Shown: positions 48,983 through 58,082 of the stretch, in pieces
Numbering within the stretch: the stretch's first letter is position 1
How the letters are laid out: each line of letters begins with the position of its first letter
Assembly: GCA_944325195.1 (NCBI GenBank)
Contig: CALUZB010000021.1
Span: 50,593-114,592, forward strand
DNA length: 64,000 bases
Direction: 5' to 3'
DNA from: an uncultured Desulfovibrionaceae bacterium
Lineage (GTDB): Bacteria; Desulfobacterota; Desulfovibrionia; Desulfovibrionales; Desulfovibrionaceae
Program-made: the position numbers and the translations under genes
Notes under the pieces: model-generated
What the model was told of the DNA's origin: nothing
Database searches by the model: none
The model's input: the letters and a program-made list of their open reading frames with translations, nothing else

Positions 48983-49938
48983 CTTCTCATAAACTTCGGC
49001 AACTTGAGATATGCTCTGGCCAGCACATCAAAAAAAGACCCGGGAAGCCATGTAAGCAGCCAGAAAGCAATGAATTTAGCCCCACAGAGATAGCGGGCGA
49101 TTTCCCGACGCGCCTCGCCTCCTTTGCCTTTACGCCAAAGCGCGACTCCTTTTTGAAAAGCAGCCCGGCGCTGCAAAAGCGCAACCAGATCCGGCCATGT
49201 TTGCGGGAAATCAGGATACAAAATTTCAAATTTTGTTAAAATCTTCCGTGTTTCATCGGAAAACTGTTCAAATCTGGTAAACGTGGTATTGTTTTCGTGC
49301 ACCCGCCAGACCGTGAGCGGCGCGTCAACAAAATCGAGCTCCCAATCATGGGCAATGCGGTAGAACAGATCGGCTTCTTCCGCAACATTAAATTCAGGGT
49401 CAAACCACTGCCCAAGGTTCTTCAGCGCCTCAAACCGAATCATTGCAGCAGACATGGCAATCCAGCCGGCGTTTACCAGTTGTGCAAAAACCCGCCCCCT
49501 GGCAGGACGGGCAGTTTTAAACATACTTGAAATTACTTTGCCGTTTTTAAGTATGCCTGCATCCGTAGCAACCAGGCCCAATTCGGGGTTACGCTCGAAT
49601 AGTTCTACCTGAAGGGCGAGCTTTTCCGGCAGCCACAAATCATCACAATCGAGAAAAGCCAGATATTTGCCGGAAGCTTCAGCTATAGCCAAATTTCTGG
49701 CTTCTCCCAACGAAGTTACGGCATTGGCCCGGAAATAACGCAAAACACCATCTTCCCGCGCCATATAACTTTTAGCAATGTCCGGGCTTTCATCATCGGA
49801 TTGGTTATCCCAGAAAATAATTTCCCAGGCAGTCCAGGTTTGAGCAAATACGGAATCAATTGCTTCACGCAAGAACTCGGCGCTGTTACGACAGTTCATA
49901 ATTACAGAAACCAAAGGTTGCGCTTTTTTTTCAGACAT
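48979..49938 (-). CDS. Family 2 glycosyltransferase
   Basis: 319 residues from the ATG at 49938 (AGGA 9 bases upstream; the frame runs 19 codons further without a ribosome site). GT-A fold with PLVSVIMNCRNSAEFL, WDNQSDDES and the metal-binding LDCDDLW. One hydrophobic C-terminal stretch (FIAFWLLTWLPGSFFDVL) suggests membrane association. It probably transfers a sugar to a surface glycan or lipid carrier. First gene of a three-gene operon. Confidence 0.87.
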   Translation of the reverse strand: MSEKKAQPLVSVIMNCRNSAEFLREAIDSVFAQTWTAWEIIFWDNQSDDESPDIAKSYMAREDGVLRYFRANAVTSLGEARNLAIAEASGKYLAFLDCDDLWLPEKLALQVELFERNPELGLVATDAGILKNGKVISSMFKTARPARGRVFAQLVNAGWIAMSAAMIRFEALKNLGQWFDPEFNVAEEADLFYRIAHDWELDFVDAPLTVWRVHENNTTFTRFEQFSDETRKILTKFEILYPDFPQTWPDLVALLQRRAAFQKGVALWRKGKGGEARREIARYLCGAKFIAFWLLTWLPGSFFDVLARAYLKLPKFMRR

Positions 49939-50142
49939 TGCTTGAATCCTGGTTATAAAAGAATGGCACCAAACCGGAATATTTCCTGATAACAAAGTAG
50001 TGCTCTTCTTACCCGCCGCCTACAAACGGCTGGACAACTGAAGAAACACAATACAAGCCAAACCAGTGGTGTTCGGCTCACAAGCCTCTCTCCCTGCAGA
50101 ATTTAAATCCTCTAGTAGCATAATACTCCTTCTGATTTTAAA

Positions 50143-50192
50143 CTAAGCTTAAAAAAAAAGCTAATCTTAAAATCTGACTTTTAGTTTTAAGA
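50143..50192. promoter_or_regulatory. Repeat cluster in the divergent gap before the Fic gene
   Basis: CTAAGCTTAAAA (50143-50154) and CTAATCTTAAAA (50161-50172) are 18 bases apart in direct orientation, and TCTTAAAA (50165-50172) pairs with TTTTAAGA (50185-50192). The AT-rich cluster is within the 387-base divergent gap 49939-50325 and could be an operator for one or both flanking operons. Nothing else is seen in the gap. Confidence 0.4.
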
Positions 50193-50325
50193 AAGCTGAC
50201 TTCCAACCCCCGGTAACACAATCCTACTGCTATTGCTTTTGATGTAAAAATAAGTAAAGTGGCTCACAGAGTATAGGACTGTTAAATCCCTCTACACATC
50301 ACCTGTTCGGGAGCAGGAGGGCAAA

Positions 50326-51501
50326 ATGCTGTTTATCCACCAGGAAAGGGACTGGCCCAATTTCAAGTGGGACATGCTGGTTCTGCTGGACCCTTTAGTT
50401 AAAGCCACTCACAAACACGGCATTCTGCTGGGCCAATTAAGCGGGCTTGCCCCTGAAATTAAAGTTAAAGCCGAACTGGAAAGTCTGACTAATGAAATTA
50501 TGATGAACGCTTCCTTTGAAGGCATTGAGCTGAAGCGTGAAGCCGTCCGTTCGGCTTTATCCCAAAAACTCGGCATTAATATCGGCGATACAGGAGAGCC
50601 TGACAATTTCAGCCAAGGTTATGCCAATCTGATGTGCGATGCCGTGAAGAACTCCGCACTGCCCCTTTCTGCAGAACGACTGTTTGCCTGGAATGCTTAT
50701 ATTTCCCAATCTGAATCAGGCGGAGTTAAATTCAAAATTTCAGAAGCCTGGCGCACCGCTCTAACCAGCGTGAAGCAAGCCTTCGCGGGGGGGCGGAATG
50801 AAACAGCTTATGAGCCGCCAGCTCCGCATTGCCTTACAGAAAATATGCAGAGGTTCATTGCCTGGTATAACCTGCCCTGCTTGGCCCCGGAAGCCAGGAA
50901 TTCGCTTCCGCCCAAGTATGCCATCCACCCTGTGCTGGAAGCAGGACTCTGCTATTTGTGGTTTATGGCCATCCGCCCGTTCGATCGGCACAATGCTCTG
51001 TTCGCTCAGGCACTGGCCGACAGCATCCTGTCCCGTTACACAGATGTGCACGGACATTTTTATTCCATGCCGGGGCAAATGCAGAAAAATCGCAAACACT
51101 ACCAACACATTCTTGAACAAAGTTTACAAAATGGATTGGATATAACACCGTGGTTGTTGTTTTTTATTGAAGCTTTGGAAAGGGCGGTAGATGAATCTTT
51201 ATTGGTCTTCTCACAGGTTCTTGAAAAAGTTCTGGCCTGGGAGGCTGCCAGCGAATTACCCCTTAATCAACGCCAGAAACATATTCTCCACCACATGCTG
51301 GACAGCTCGAAATCTCAAATCACCACTTCCGCTTATGCCAGATATGTAAAATGCTCGCCCGATACGGCTTTGCGGGACATCCGCGATTTAATCGGCTTTG
51401 GAGTTCTGGAACGTAGCCGGGACGGCGGACGTAATACCAAATATACGCTGATTATCAATAACAATTTGTCAAACATACAACTGATACCTTTACTGCAATA
51501 G
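50326..51501 (+). CDS. Fic-family protein with degenerate active site (pseudo-Fic)
   Basis: 391 residues, full length for the DUF4172-Fic-winged-helix family. N-terminal DUF4172 (DWPNFKWDMLVLLDP), an inhibitory-helix region reading NASFEG where active homologues have SxxxEG, the Fic core at about 190-260, and a C-terminal winged helix (KCSPDTALRDIRDL). The usual catalytic motif HPFxDGNGR reads R217-P-F-D-R-H-N-A-L225: the catalytic His is Arg and the anion-binding GNGR is lost, with no frameshift and good conservation on both sides. Classical AMP transfer therefore looks impossible. It could be a regulator using its winged helix, or an inactive decoy. Strong GGAGGG ribosome site. It is followed 30 bases later by a membrane protein gene. 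Confidence 0.85.
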   Translation: MLFIHQERDWPNFKWDMLVLLDPLVKATHKHGILLGQLSGLAPEIKVKAELESLTNEIMMNASFEGIELKREAVRSALSQKLGINIGDTGEPDNFSQGYANLMCDAVKNSALPLSAERLFAWNAYISQSESGGVKFKISEAWRTALTSVKQAFAGGRNETAYEPPAPHCLTENMQRFIAWYNLPCLAPEARNSLPPKYAIHPVLEAGLCYLWFMAIRPFDRHNALFAQALADSILSRYTDVHGHFYSMPGQMQKNRKHYQHILEQSLQNGLDITPWLLFFIEALERAVDESLLVFSQVLEKVLAWEAASELPLNQRQKHILHHMLDSSKSQITTSAYARYVKCSPDTALRDIRDLIGFGVLERSRDGGRNTKYTLIINNNLSNIQLIPLLQ

Positions 51502-51531
51502 ACTATATCGGTTTTAGAGGAGGCGCCTGGA

Positions 51532-52884
51532 ATGACGCATAGATTTGATAAAACATTTAAAATCCGGGAAGGTTTTTTGCTGGAAACTCAATATAAGGGG
51601 AGATTTCTCTATCTTGATCCAATTACAGGAGAAACGCTTAAGCGTAGCGATCTGTATCATTCAACCGGGTATCCAGGCTCAACTTTATGGTATCGAGCAA
51701 ACCTGCCTGGACGGGAAAACCCGCCGCCGCCGCTTCAGCCCAAAGTACATGACGCCAACCTGAGCTTAGACGGAGAAGGATTTCTGATCATTAAAATGAA
51801 AGACGGACGCATTATCGACCACGGCAAAACCCGCCGCCTGGTTCACATGACTAAAGATATCGAACGCTTCCGCGCTTTCATGAACGATCAAATCAACCGC
51901 ATGAACAGTGATGTGAAAACTTTGCTTGACGTGCATCTGGAAGCTGCTGCTCCGGATGCGCCCCGCGTTATCCACCCGGAAGTATTTTTTGAGCCGTACC
52001 CAGACCAATATATTACAAGCCGCCTGTGGTTTTTCGGGCTGGTTACAGTTATCCTGCTGGCATGCTTTGCTCTGCCGAACTCGGAACAACCGTTTTTACT
52101 CGCCGCCGGCCTGGCAGCGGCGGCAATTGCAATGCTTGCTCTTCGCATCAAAGGGATTAAAGACTACAATAAGCGTATCGACCAATGGGAAAAAAGAAAA
52201 ACAGAGTTTGATCAAAATCAGCAGGAGTTTTTAAAAGAGTGGAATGACACTTGCTCAGCAGCACAGGATCAGGATGCCATTTTAGGCTTGGCCTTGGAAG
52301 CCTTTGACTGGCCAAGAGAGACCAACGCCAGTTGGGAATTCAAAAATGGTTGTAAGGAATTACATCTGGATATCGACTTGCCCCGCTGGTTGGACCTGCC
52401 GGCTCAAACCTGGAAAACAGGCCGGGACGGCGTCACTCTTGAACGCGGTCTCATGTCCCACTACGCCAGACAGGAACGTTATGTCCGTCATGTCCATTCT
52501 TTGCTTTTCCTGGCGGCATCTGCGGCTTTCTGGTCAACTCCAGGTCTTGACACTCTTTACCTTTCCGGTTTTTGCAAAAATTATACAGAGCCGGAGCCTT
52601 CAACGGAGCCAGCTCACACTGAGCCGAAAACAAAACGTACTAAAAAAAGCGCTGCTGGATCCTCCCAAAAAGACACACATCTTGAAGCAAAAACAACGCC
52701 GGAAATGGAATCCGGTGAGCCGGTTTACCTGATAAGTGTAAAAATAGACCGGACTGAATGGGCCCAAACAGATTTCAACAACCTGGAGAAGCTTGACCCG
52801 GTATCCGCTTTAAATAAATTTGAAATGCGCCGTGAACTGAATGTAAGCACAATGGTTCTTTCCCGGATTGAACCACTTGACTGA
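51532..52884 (+). CDS. DUF4236-like membrane protein
   Basis: 450 residues, GGAGG ribosome site. N-terminus RFDKTFKIREGF recalls DUF4236. Two adjacent membrane helices at about 164-182 and 187-205, a charged helix (DQWEKRKTEFDQNQQEF), then a C-terminal domain ending in ISVKIDRTEWAQTDF and SALNKFEMRREL, as I remember from DUF4236-containing proteins. A Lys/Thr-rich segment interrupts the C-domain near 360-390. No catalytic motif is seen. It is apparently co-transcribed with the pseudo-Fic gene. Family placement is tentative. Confidence 0.55.
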   Translation: MTHRFDKTFKIREGFLLETQYKGRFLYLDPITGETLKRSDLYHSTGYPGSTLWYRANLPGRENPPPPLQPKVHDANLSLDGEGFLIIKMKDGRIIDHGKTRRLVHMTKDIERFRAFMNDQINRMNSDVKTLLDVHLEAAAPDAPRVIHPEVFFEPYPDQYITSRLWFFGLVTVILLACFALPNSEQPFLLAAGLAAAAIAMLALRIKGIKDYNKRIDQWEKRKTEFDQNQQEFLKEWNDTCSAAQDQDAILGLALEAFDWPRETNASWEFKNGCKELHLDIDLPRWLDLPAQTWKTGRDGVTLERGLMSHYARQERYVRHVHSLLFLAASAAFWSTPGLDTLYLSGFCKNYTEPEPSTEPAHTEPKTKRTKKSAAGSSQKDTHLEAKTTPEMESGEPVYLISVKIDRTEWAQTDFNNLEKLDPVSALNKFEMRRELNVSTMVLSRIEPLD

Positions 52885-53078
52885 TACGTCAGGCGCTCGG
52901 AGTTATCCAGCCGACAGAGGTTTCGACTTGTTCACTCCAGCTTTGTCGCTGCGCCGGACCCCCTGTCCGGGGCGAAGTCATTTCACAAATGAAATGCTGA
53001 AGCGGGTAGATTGCTTTTAAAGTAACATGGGATTTTAAACTGTAAAAGTTAATGGTTTATCAAACCAAAAGGATAGAT

Positions 53079-53498
53079 ATGAGTACCCTCGGTAATATAA
53101 TCTGGTTTTTATTCGGCGGAGTGTTTCTGGGCATTGCCTGGTGTCTTTACGGCGTCCTCTGTTTTGTGAGCATAATCGGAATTCCTTGGGGCAGAGCGTG
53201 TTTTACCATGGCGAACTTCTGTTTCTTCCCTTTTGGGCGGGAAGCAGTACGCCGGGAGCATCTCACCGGTAAGAAGGATATAGGAACAGGCACCTTGGGA
53301 ACTATCGGAAATATCGTTTGGTGCATTTTTGCCGGAATTTGGCTTGCTATCGGCCACCTTTTTTCTGGGTTACTCTGCTGCATCACCATAATCGGCATTC
53401 CTTTCGGTCTGCAGCATTTCAAAATTGCAGGCCTTGCTTTAATGCCCATAGGTATGACCATTGTTTCTAAAGAGACTTTACGCAACAGATCGTTTTAA
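53079..53498 (+). CDS. yccF: YccF-family inner membrane protein
   Basis: 139 residues from the ATG at 53079 (AAGGA 6 bases upstream; an earlier in-frame Met lacks a site). Two copies of the YccF repeat: GNIIWFLFGGVFLGIAW...IIGIPWG and GNIVWCIFAGIWLAIGH...IIGIPFG, each with a long hydrophobic helix. Function is unknown in E. coli too. It is monocistronic by spacing. Confidence 0.93.
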   Translation: MSTLGNIIWFLFGGVFLGIAWCLYGVLCFVSIIGIPWGRACFTMANFCFFPFGREAVRREHLTGKKDIGTGTLGTIGNIVWCIFAGIWLAIGHLFSGLLCCITIIGIPFGLQHFKIAGLALMPIGMTIVSKETLRNRSF

Positions 53499-53624
53499 CA
53501 ACGCCGAACTTTAACTGCGGGCTCTCTCCCCCCTGTGCCCGGCGGGCACTCAAAAGACATTAAAACTTGATGCACCAGTTACCGCGCTGGGAACCGCCCC
53601 ACGGTACAAAACATTTAGCCTGTT

Positions 53625-54671
53625 ATGATTAATATTTTAAATTTAGACTATGACCAATTGGCAGAGCTGATCAACGGTGAGTTGAAACAGCCTTCTTTCC
53701 GGACCATGCAGGTCTGGAAGTGGCTGTGGCAAAGAGGGGCGCGCTCGTTTGAACAAATGAGCAATATTTCAAAGGAATTGCGTGCTGAACTGGCGGCAAG
53801 AGCTGTAATCGTATGGCCGGAGGTTGAACGCCGCCAAGAAAGTGTGGACGGCACTGTTAAGTTTTTATTGCGTCTTTGCGACGGAGCGCTGGTAGAAACA
53901 GTACTGATTCCCGGCTCTAAAGGCAGAATGACCCAGTGTCTCTCTTGCCAGGTGGGTTGCGCCATGGCCTGTACTTTTTGCAGCACCGGGCAGATGGGAT
54001 TTGAGCGCAATATGAATATGGCTGAAATTCTTGGTCAGATCTTAGTTGCCCGCGAGTATTTGGGAGATACCCCGGAAAACCCGGTTCTGCGCAACCTGGT
54101 GTTCATGGGCATGGGCGAACCCCTGCTGAATTTGCAGGAAGTAATGAGAAGCCTGAAAGCCTTAAATCATGAAAACGGGCTCTCTTTTTCACCTCGCAGA
54201 ATTACCGTATCCACCTGTGGCATTAAGCGCGGGCTGGTTGAACTTGGAGAAAGCGGGCTCGCTTTTCTGGCAATTTCTCTGCATGCCACAACTCAGGAAC
54301 AAAGAGCAGAAATCATGCCTAAGGCTGCTGTCTGGGATTTGGCTGACCTGATGAGAACCTTGCAGGAATATCCTCTCAAAGCGCGTGAGCGTCTGACCTT
54401 TGAATATCTTCTGCTTGGCGGAGTAAACGACAGTCTGGCTGACGCCAAACGTCTGGTCCAAATTATGTCAATGGTGAAAGGAAAATTAAATCTGATTGTG
54501 TATAACCCCGCTAAAGGGCTTCCCTACCGCGCTCCCACGCCTCAAAAAGTACTTGAATTTGAACAATATTTATGGAGCAAAAATATAACAGCCATTTTGC
54601 GCCAAAGTAAAGGGCAAGACATTCTTGCCGCCTGCGGGCAACTGAAAACTGAGCACATACGGGAGCGCTAG
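53625..54671 (+). CDS. rlmN: 23S rRNA/tRNA adenine-C2 methyltransferase RlmN
   Basis: 348 residues. A radical-SAM enzyme that methylates A2503 of 23S rRNA and A37 of some tRNAs. The iron-sulfur cluster motif is C112-x3-C116-x2-C119 (GCAMACTFCSTGQMGF), followed by NLVFMGMGEPLLN and ISLHATTQEQR. The catalytic Cys near the C-terminus is in SKGQDILAACGQL. It is monocistronic by position, followed by a short hairpin (TCTTGCC / GGCGAGA) without T-run. Confidence 0.96.
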   Translation: MINILNLDYDQLAELINGELKQPSFRTMQVWKWLWQRGARSFEQMSNISKELRAELAARAVIVWPEVERRQESVDGTVKFLLRLCDGALVETVLIPGSKGRMTQCLSCQVGCAMACTFCSTGQMGFERNMNMAEILGQILVAREYLGDTPENPVLRNLVFMGMGEPLLNLQEVMRSLKALNHENGLSFSPRRITVSTCGIKRGLVELGESGLAFLAISLHATTQEQRAEIMPKAAVWDLADLMRTLQEYPLKARERLTFEYLLLGGVNDSLADAKRLVQIMSMVKGKLNLIVYNPAKGLPYRAPTPQKVLEFEQYLWSKNITAILRQSKGQDILAACGQLKTEHIRER

Positions 54672-54742
54672 GTAATTGCTCTTGCCAAAAGGCGAGAATA
54701 CGGATATATTGCGCTATCTATTATATGAGGACGTATAATGGT

Positions 54743-55210
54743 ATGCGTTATTCTACCCGCACCCGATATGGGATCAGATTCTTAAGTTATTTAGGAAGGG
54801 TATACAAACTGAAAGGCCCTTCCCAGATTACTCAATTGGGCGAGGTAGCCCATGCGGAAGATATCTCATTGAAATACCTGGAGCAAATTGTGCGGAAACT
54901 ACGCCCCTTAAAAATTCTTGATTCCGTACGTGGAGTAAAAGGCGGTTATCGTTTAACTGCTGCTCCTTCAGAATTCAGGGTGGACGAAATTTTCGAGTGC
55001 CTGGAAGGCAACATTTCACCTGTGCTCTGTGTGGCCGGTTCATTTATCTGCCCGCGTATTGAAAATTGTTCTGCCTACAATCTCTGGAAAGGGCTGGATG
55101 AAAGCATTCGCTCTCACCTTAAATCGCTTACGCTTGCCGATATTATGCTTTTACCCAAAGGCATAGCCGCTGTTGAAATGCCCCCCATGCGGGCGACCGC
55201 AGAAATATAA
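54743..55210 (+). CDS. Rrf2-family regulator with three IscR-like cysteines
   Basis: 155 residues from the ATG at 54743, which gives the typical MRYSTRTRYGIR start; the frame extends six codons further upstream without a ribosome site. Winged helix with recognition region ISLKYLEQIVRKLR and the wing VRGVKGGYRL. Three cysteines in LCVAGSFICPRIENC occupy the place of the cluster ligands of IscR, so it may bind an Fe-S cluster; spacing differs from E. coli IscR. It lies directly upstream of metA and metY, so control of sulfur amino-acid synthesis (like CymR, but with cysteines) is a reasonable inference. No cysteine desulfurase gene is nearby. Confidence 0.88.
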   Translation: MRYSTRTRYGIRFLSYLGRVYKLKGPSQITQLGEVAHAEDISLKYLEQIVRKLRPLKILDSVRGVKGGYRLTAAPSEFRVDEIFECLEGNISPVLCVAGSFICPRIENCSAYNLWKGLDESIRSHLKSLTLADIMLLPKGIAAVEMPPMRATAEI

Positions 55211-55244
55211 AAATCCACCAATCTATAATTATTTTGCTATGGAA

Positions 55245-55269
55245 CTGATGCACGCGTGCTTTGCATCGG
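55245..55269 (+). promoter_or_regulatory. Hairpin in the metA leader
   Basis: CTGATGCA / TGCATCGG stem with a 9-nt loop, 67 bases before the metA start. A TATAAT (55224-55229) without a good -35 lies just before it, which would suit a regulated promoter. It does not look like a SAM riboswitch. Confidence 0.4.
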
Positions 55270-55335
55270 ATGATTGTCGATATTGAGTTTATTGCCTGCC
55301 AAGCATTTTATGCCAAGAGCTAAAGGAGCCCGCAT

Positions 55336-56277
55336 ATGCCGATTAACATACCGGTGGATCTGCCAGCCGCAGCCACCCTGGAAGCAGAAAACATTTTTGT
55401 CATTACTGAAGAGAGAGCCGCCCAGCAAGATATCAGGCCGCTGGAAATTGCCATCGTCAACCTCATGCCCACTAAAATCGCAACGGAAAACCAATTGTTG
55501 CGCCTTTTGTCAAATTCACCTCTGCAGGTTAACATTACTCTGGTCAGGGCTGAAGAGCATGAGTCCAAAAACACTTCACGCGAGCATCTTGACCGCTTCT
55601 ACACCACTTTTTCCCGTATCAGCAACAAGCGGTATGATGGAATGATCATCACCGGGGCCCCGGTGGAGCAACTGGACTTTTCAGAAGTGGATTACTGGGA
55701 TGAACTCTGCGCTATTATGGATTTTTCCCTGACCAATGTGTTCTCAACCATCTACATCTGTTGGGGGGCCCAGGCCGGTCTGTGGCACCACCACGGCATT
55801 CCCAAGTATGATCTGCCCCAAAAAATGTTCGGGGTATTCCCACATGTCAATCATGCTCCAAAAGACACACTGTTCCGCGGGTTTAACGATATTGTGTATA
55901 TTCCACACTCGCGCCACTCTGAAGTAAGGCGCAGCGACATTGAACAGGTAAAAGACCTGGAAATTGTTTTGGAGTCCGAGGAAGCCGGGGTATGCACTGT
56001 GCTGGCTCGCGACTGGCGCCAGATATTTATAACCGGTCATTGGGAGTACGACGCTGAAACCCTTGCGACAGAATACTTCCGGGATCTGAACAAAGGATTG
56101 CCGATCCACATTCCGAAAAACTACTTCCCGGCAGACGATCCGACACGTGCACCTCAGGTGAGCTGGCGGGCCAATGCCCACCTCTTTTTCAACAACTGGC
56201 TTAACCACTATGTCTACCAGGAAACTCCGTTCAACCTGGAAGACTTGCAGGCCTTGCCGCTTAGAACCGGGAAATAA
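55336..56277 (+). CDS. metA: Homoserine O-acetyltransferase (MetA family)
   Basis: 313 residues; activates homoserine for methionine synthesis. Catalytic triad C142 (ICWGAQAG), H235 and E237 (TGHWEYD) is intact. Residue 111 is Glu (GAPVEQLDF); published work on Bacillus cereus MetA ties Glu at 111 to acetyl-CoA and Gly to succinyl-CoA use, so this enzyme is predicted to be an acetyltransferase despite the MetA fold. That agrees with the O-acetylhomoserine sulfhydrylase encoded 21 bases downstream. AAAGGAG precedes the ATG. Confidence 0.95.
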   Translation: MPINIPVDLPAAATLEAENIFVITEERAAQQDIRPLEIAIVNLMPTKIATENQLLRLLSNSPLQVNITLVRAEEHESKNTSREHLDRFYTTFSRISNKRYDGMIITGAPVEQLDFSEVDYWDELCAIMDFSLTNVFSTIYICWGAQAGLWHHHGIPKYDLPQKMFGVFPHVNHAPKDTLFRGFNDIVYIPHSRHSEVRRSDIEQVKDLEIVLESEEAGVCTVLARDWRQIFITGHWEYDAETLATEYFRDLNKGLPIHIPKNYFPADDPTRAPQVSWRANAHLFFNNWLNHYVYQETPFNLEDLQALPLRTGK

Positions 56278-56298
56278 CAATGGACAAAGGACACCATC

Positions 56299-57576
56299 AT
56301 GAAAAAGTATCGTTTAAGCACTATTGCCGTTCACGGTGGGCACCAGCCCGATCCTACTGAACTTTCTGTCGGACTACCCATTCACCGCACAACCTCTTAT
56401 TCCTATAGAAATGCGGAGCACGCCCGGAACCTGTTTAGCCTCAAAGAGCCGGGGAATATTTACACCCGCCTGGGCAATCCTACAATGAATGTGCTTGAAG
56501 AAAGACTAAGCCTGCTGGAAGGCGGGGCAGCTGCGGTAAGCGCGGCATCAGGCACAGCCGCAATATTCAATACTGTGATAAATGTGGCTCAAGCCGGAGA
56601 TGAAATAATTTCCTGCAGCAACTTATATGGCGGCACTTTCACTTTGTTTGACGCCATTTTGCCTCAGTTGGGGATCAGATGCAAACTTGTCCCCCTTAAT
56701 GATGAAGCCGCTCTTAACGCGGCTGTTACTGATAAAAGCCGCTTGATCTACACCGAAACCATCGGCAATCCGGGTTTAGACGTGGCTGACCTGGAACTGA
56801 TTGCTGGAGTGGCCCGGAAACATCATCTGCCCTTGGTTGTGGACTCAACCTTCACCACTCCGGCTCTGCTGCGTCCGTTTGAATACGGCGCTAATATTAT
56901 CATCCACTCCTGCAGCAAATGGATTGGCGGACACGGCACGGGAATAGGCGGCATTGCCATTGACGGCGGCAACTTCGACTGGAATGATCCGCGCTTTAGT
57001 TTATATACTCAACCAGACCCTAACTACCACGGGCTGGTTTGGGCCGATGCGTTCAAGGACGCTCCTATTTTTGCACTTCGTATGCGCACAGTACCGTTGC
57101 GCAATATCGGGGCCTGCCTTTCGCCTGACAATGCCTGGCTGTTCCTGCAAGGGTTGGAAACTCTGCCCTTACGCATGGAACGCCATTGTCAAAATGCCCA
57201 AAAGGTCGCCGAATATCTTGCTGCACATCCAAAGGTAAAATGGGTACGCTATCCGGGTTTGAAGGAAGACCCGTCCAATGGGCTTGCCCGAAAATATCTG
57301 ACTCAAGGCTGTGGCGGTATGGTAGTCTTTGGAGTTAAAGGCGGCCGTACCGGTGGAGAACGGTTTATTGATTCGCTTAAGCTATTCCTGCAAGTGGCAA
57401 ATGTGGGTGATGCCAAATCCATGGCGCTGCACCCGGGTTCCACCACCCATTCCCAGCTGAGCGACGAACAGCAACGCATGGCCGGCGTGGCTCCTGAAAT
57501 GGTGCGCCTGTCTATCGGCATTGAAGATATCAATGATATTTTAGAAGATTTGGAACAGGCTTTGGAAAAAGCATAG
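56299..57576 (+). CDS. metY: O-acetylhomoserine sulfhydrylase
   Basis: 425 residues; PLP enzyme that makes homocysteine from O-acetylhomoserine and sulfide. The PLP lysine is K207 (SCSKWIGGHG); ETIGNPGLDVADL, VNVAQAGDEI and the C-terminal HPGSTTHSQLSDEQ motif match the MetY group. Direct use of sulfide suits a sulfide-producing organism. It pairs with metA and ends in a terminator. Confidence 0.95.
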   Translation: MKKYRLSTIAVHGGHQPDPTELSVGLPIHRTTSYSYRNAEHARNLFSLKEPGNIYTRLGNPTMNVLEERLSLLEGGAAAVSAASGTAAIFNTVINVAQAGDEIISCSNLYGGTFTLFDAILPQLGIRCKLVPLNDEAALNAAVTDKSRLIYTETIGNPGLDVADLELIAGVARKHHLPLVVDSTFTTPALLRPFEYGANIIIHSCSKWIGGHGTGIGGIAIDGGNFDWNDPRFSLYTQPDPNYHGLVWADAFKDAPIFALRMRTVPLRNIGACLSPDNAWLFLQGLETLPLRMERHCQNAQKVAEYLAAHPKVKWVRYPGLKEDPSNGLARKYLTQGCGGMVVFGVKGGRTGGERFIDSLKLFLQVANVGDAKSMALHPGSTTHSQLSDEQQRMAGVAPEMVRLSIGIEDINDILEDLEQALEKA

Positions 57577-57670
57577 GCTGCAAATCCACGTTTCAGGCGG
57601 CTGACCTCAGGCGGAATATTCCACAAGACACTAATTCCTCTTCTGTGATTAACCTCCGACATTTAATCCA

Positions 57671-57696
57671 AACCGCGGGATATCCCGCGGTTTTTT
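57671..57696 (+). terminator. Rho-independent terminator after metY
   Basis: A perfect 22-base palindrome AACCGCGGGAT/ATCCCGCGGTT followed by six T (57691-57696). The remaining gap to 58146 is gene-free and holds two palindromes described separately. Confidence 0.92.
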
Positions 57697-58007
57697 ATAC
57701 TTAAATTAAGGTTATAGAACATTTCACCATTGGTATATCCATACTCCGGCGCTGCTCCAGACTGTCAACACCGCACACATAAGATCATTGAAGGCGCAAC
57801 CCCGCTGTTAAGCGATAATCGCAAGCGCAAAAGAACAGGAAAAACTCCAAACAAATGAGCCACTACCAGCAGCCGCACTGCTCGCCCTATCGCGGTTAAG
57901 AGTCAATAATCTAAAACTGTCAACCTAATCCGCTCCTCAGGATTTACCTGCCTATAGAACGCAGTAAGCCGATAGCAGGCTTAAAACTGAGCCTTCATGC
58001 CCGGTTT

Positions 58008-58030
58008 GTTTATAACAAAATGTTATAAAC
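58008..58030. promoter_or_regulatory. Operator-like palindrome upstream of the symporter
   Basis: GTTTATAACA-AAA-TGTTATAAAC, perfect 10-bp arms, 117 bases before the symporter ATG. AT-rich with a 3-base centre, typical of a dimeric repressor site. The binding protein is unknown. Confidence 0.6.
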
Positions 58031-58082
58031 ATCACTCACAGTAAGACACTTACCATTAATAAGAATTATGCGAATATCTACC

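Noticed and set aside
55211..55335. A SAM riboswitch before metA.
   Set aside because: The 125 bases lack the multi-helix SAM-I/II features; only one small hairpin is present.
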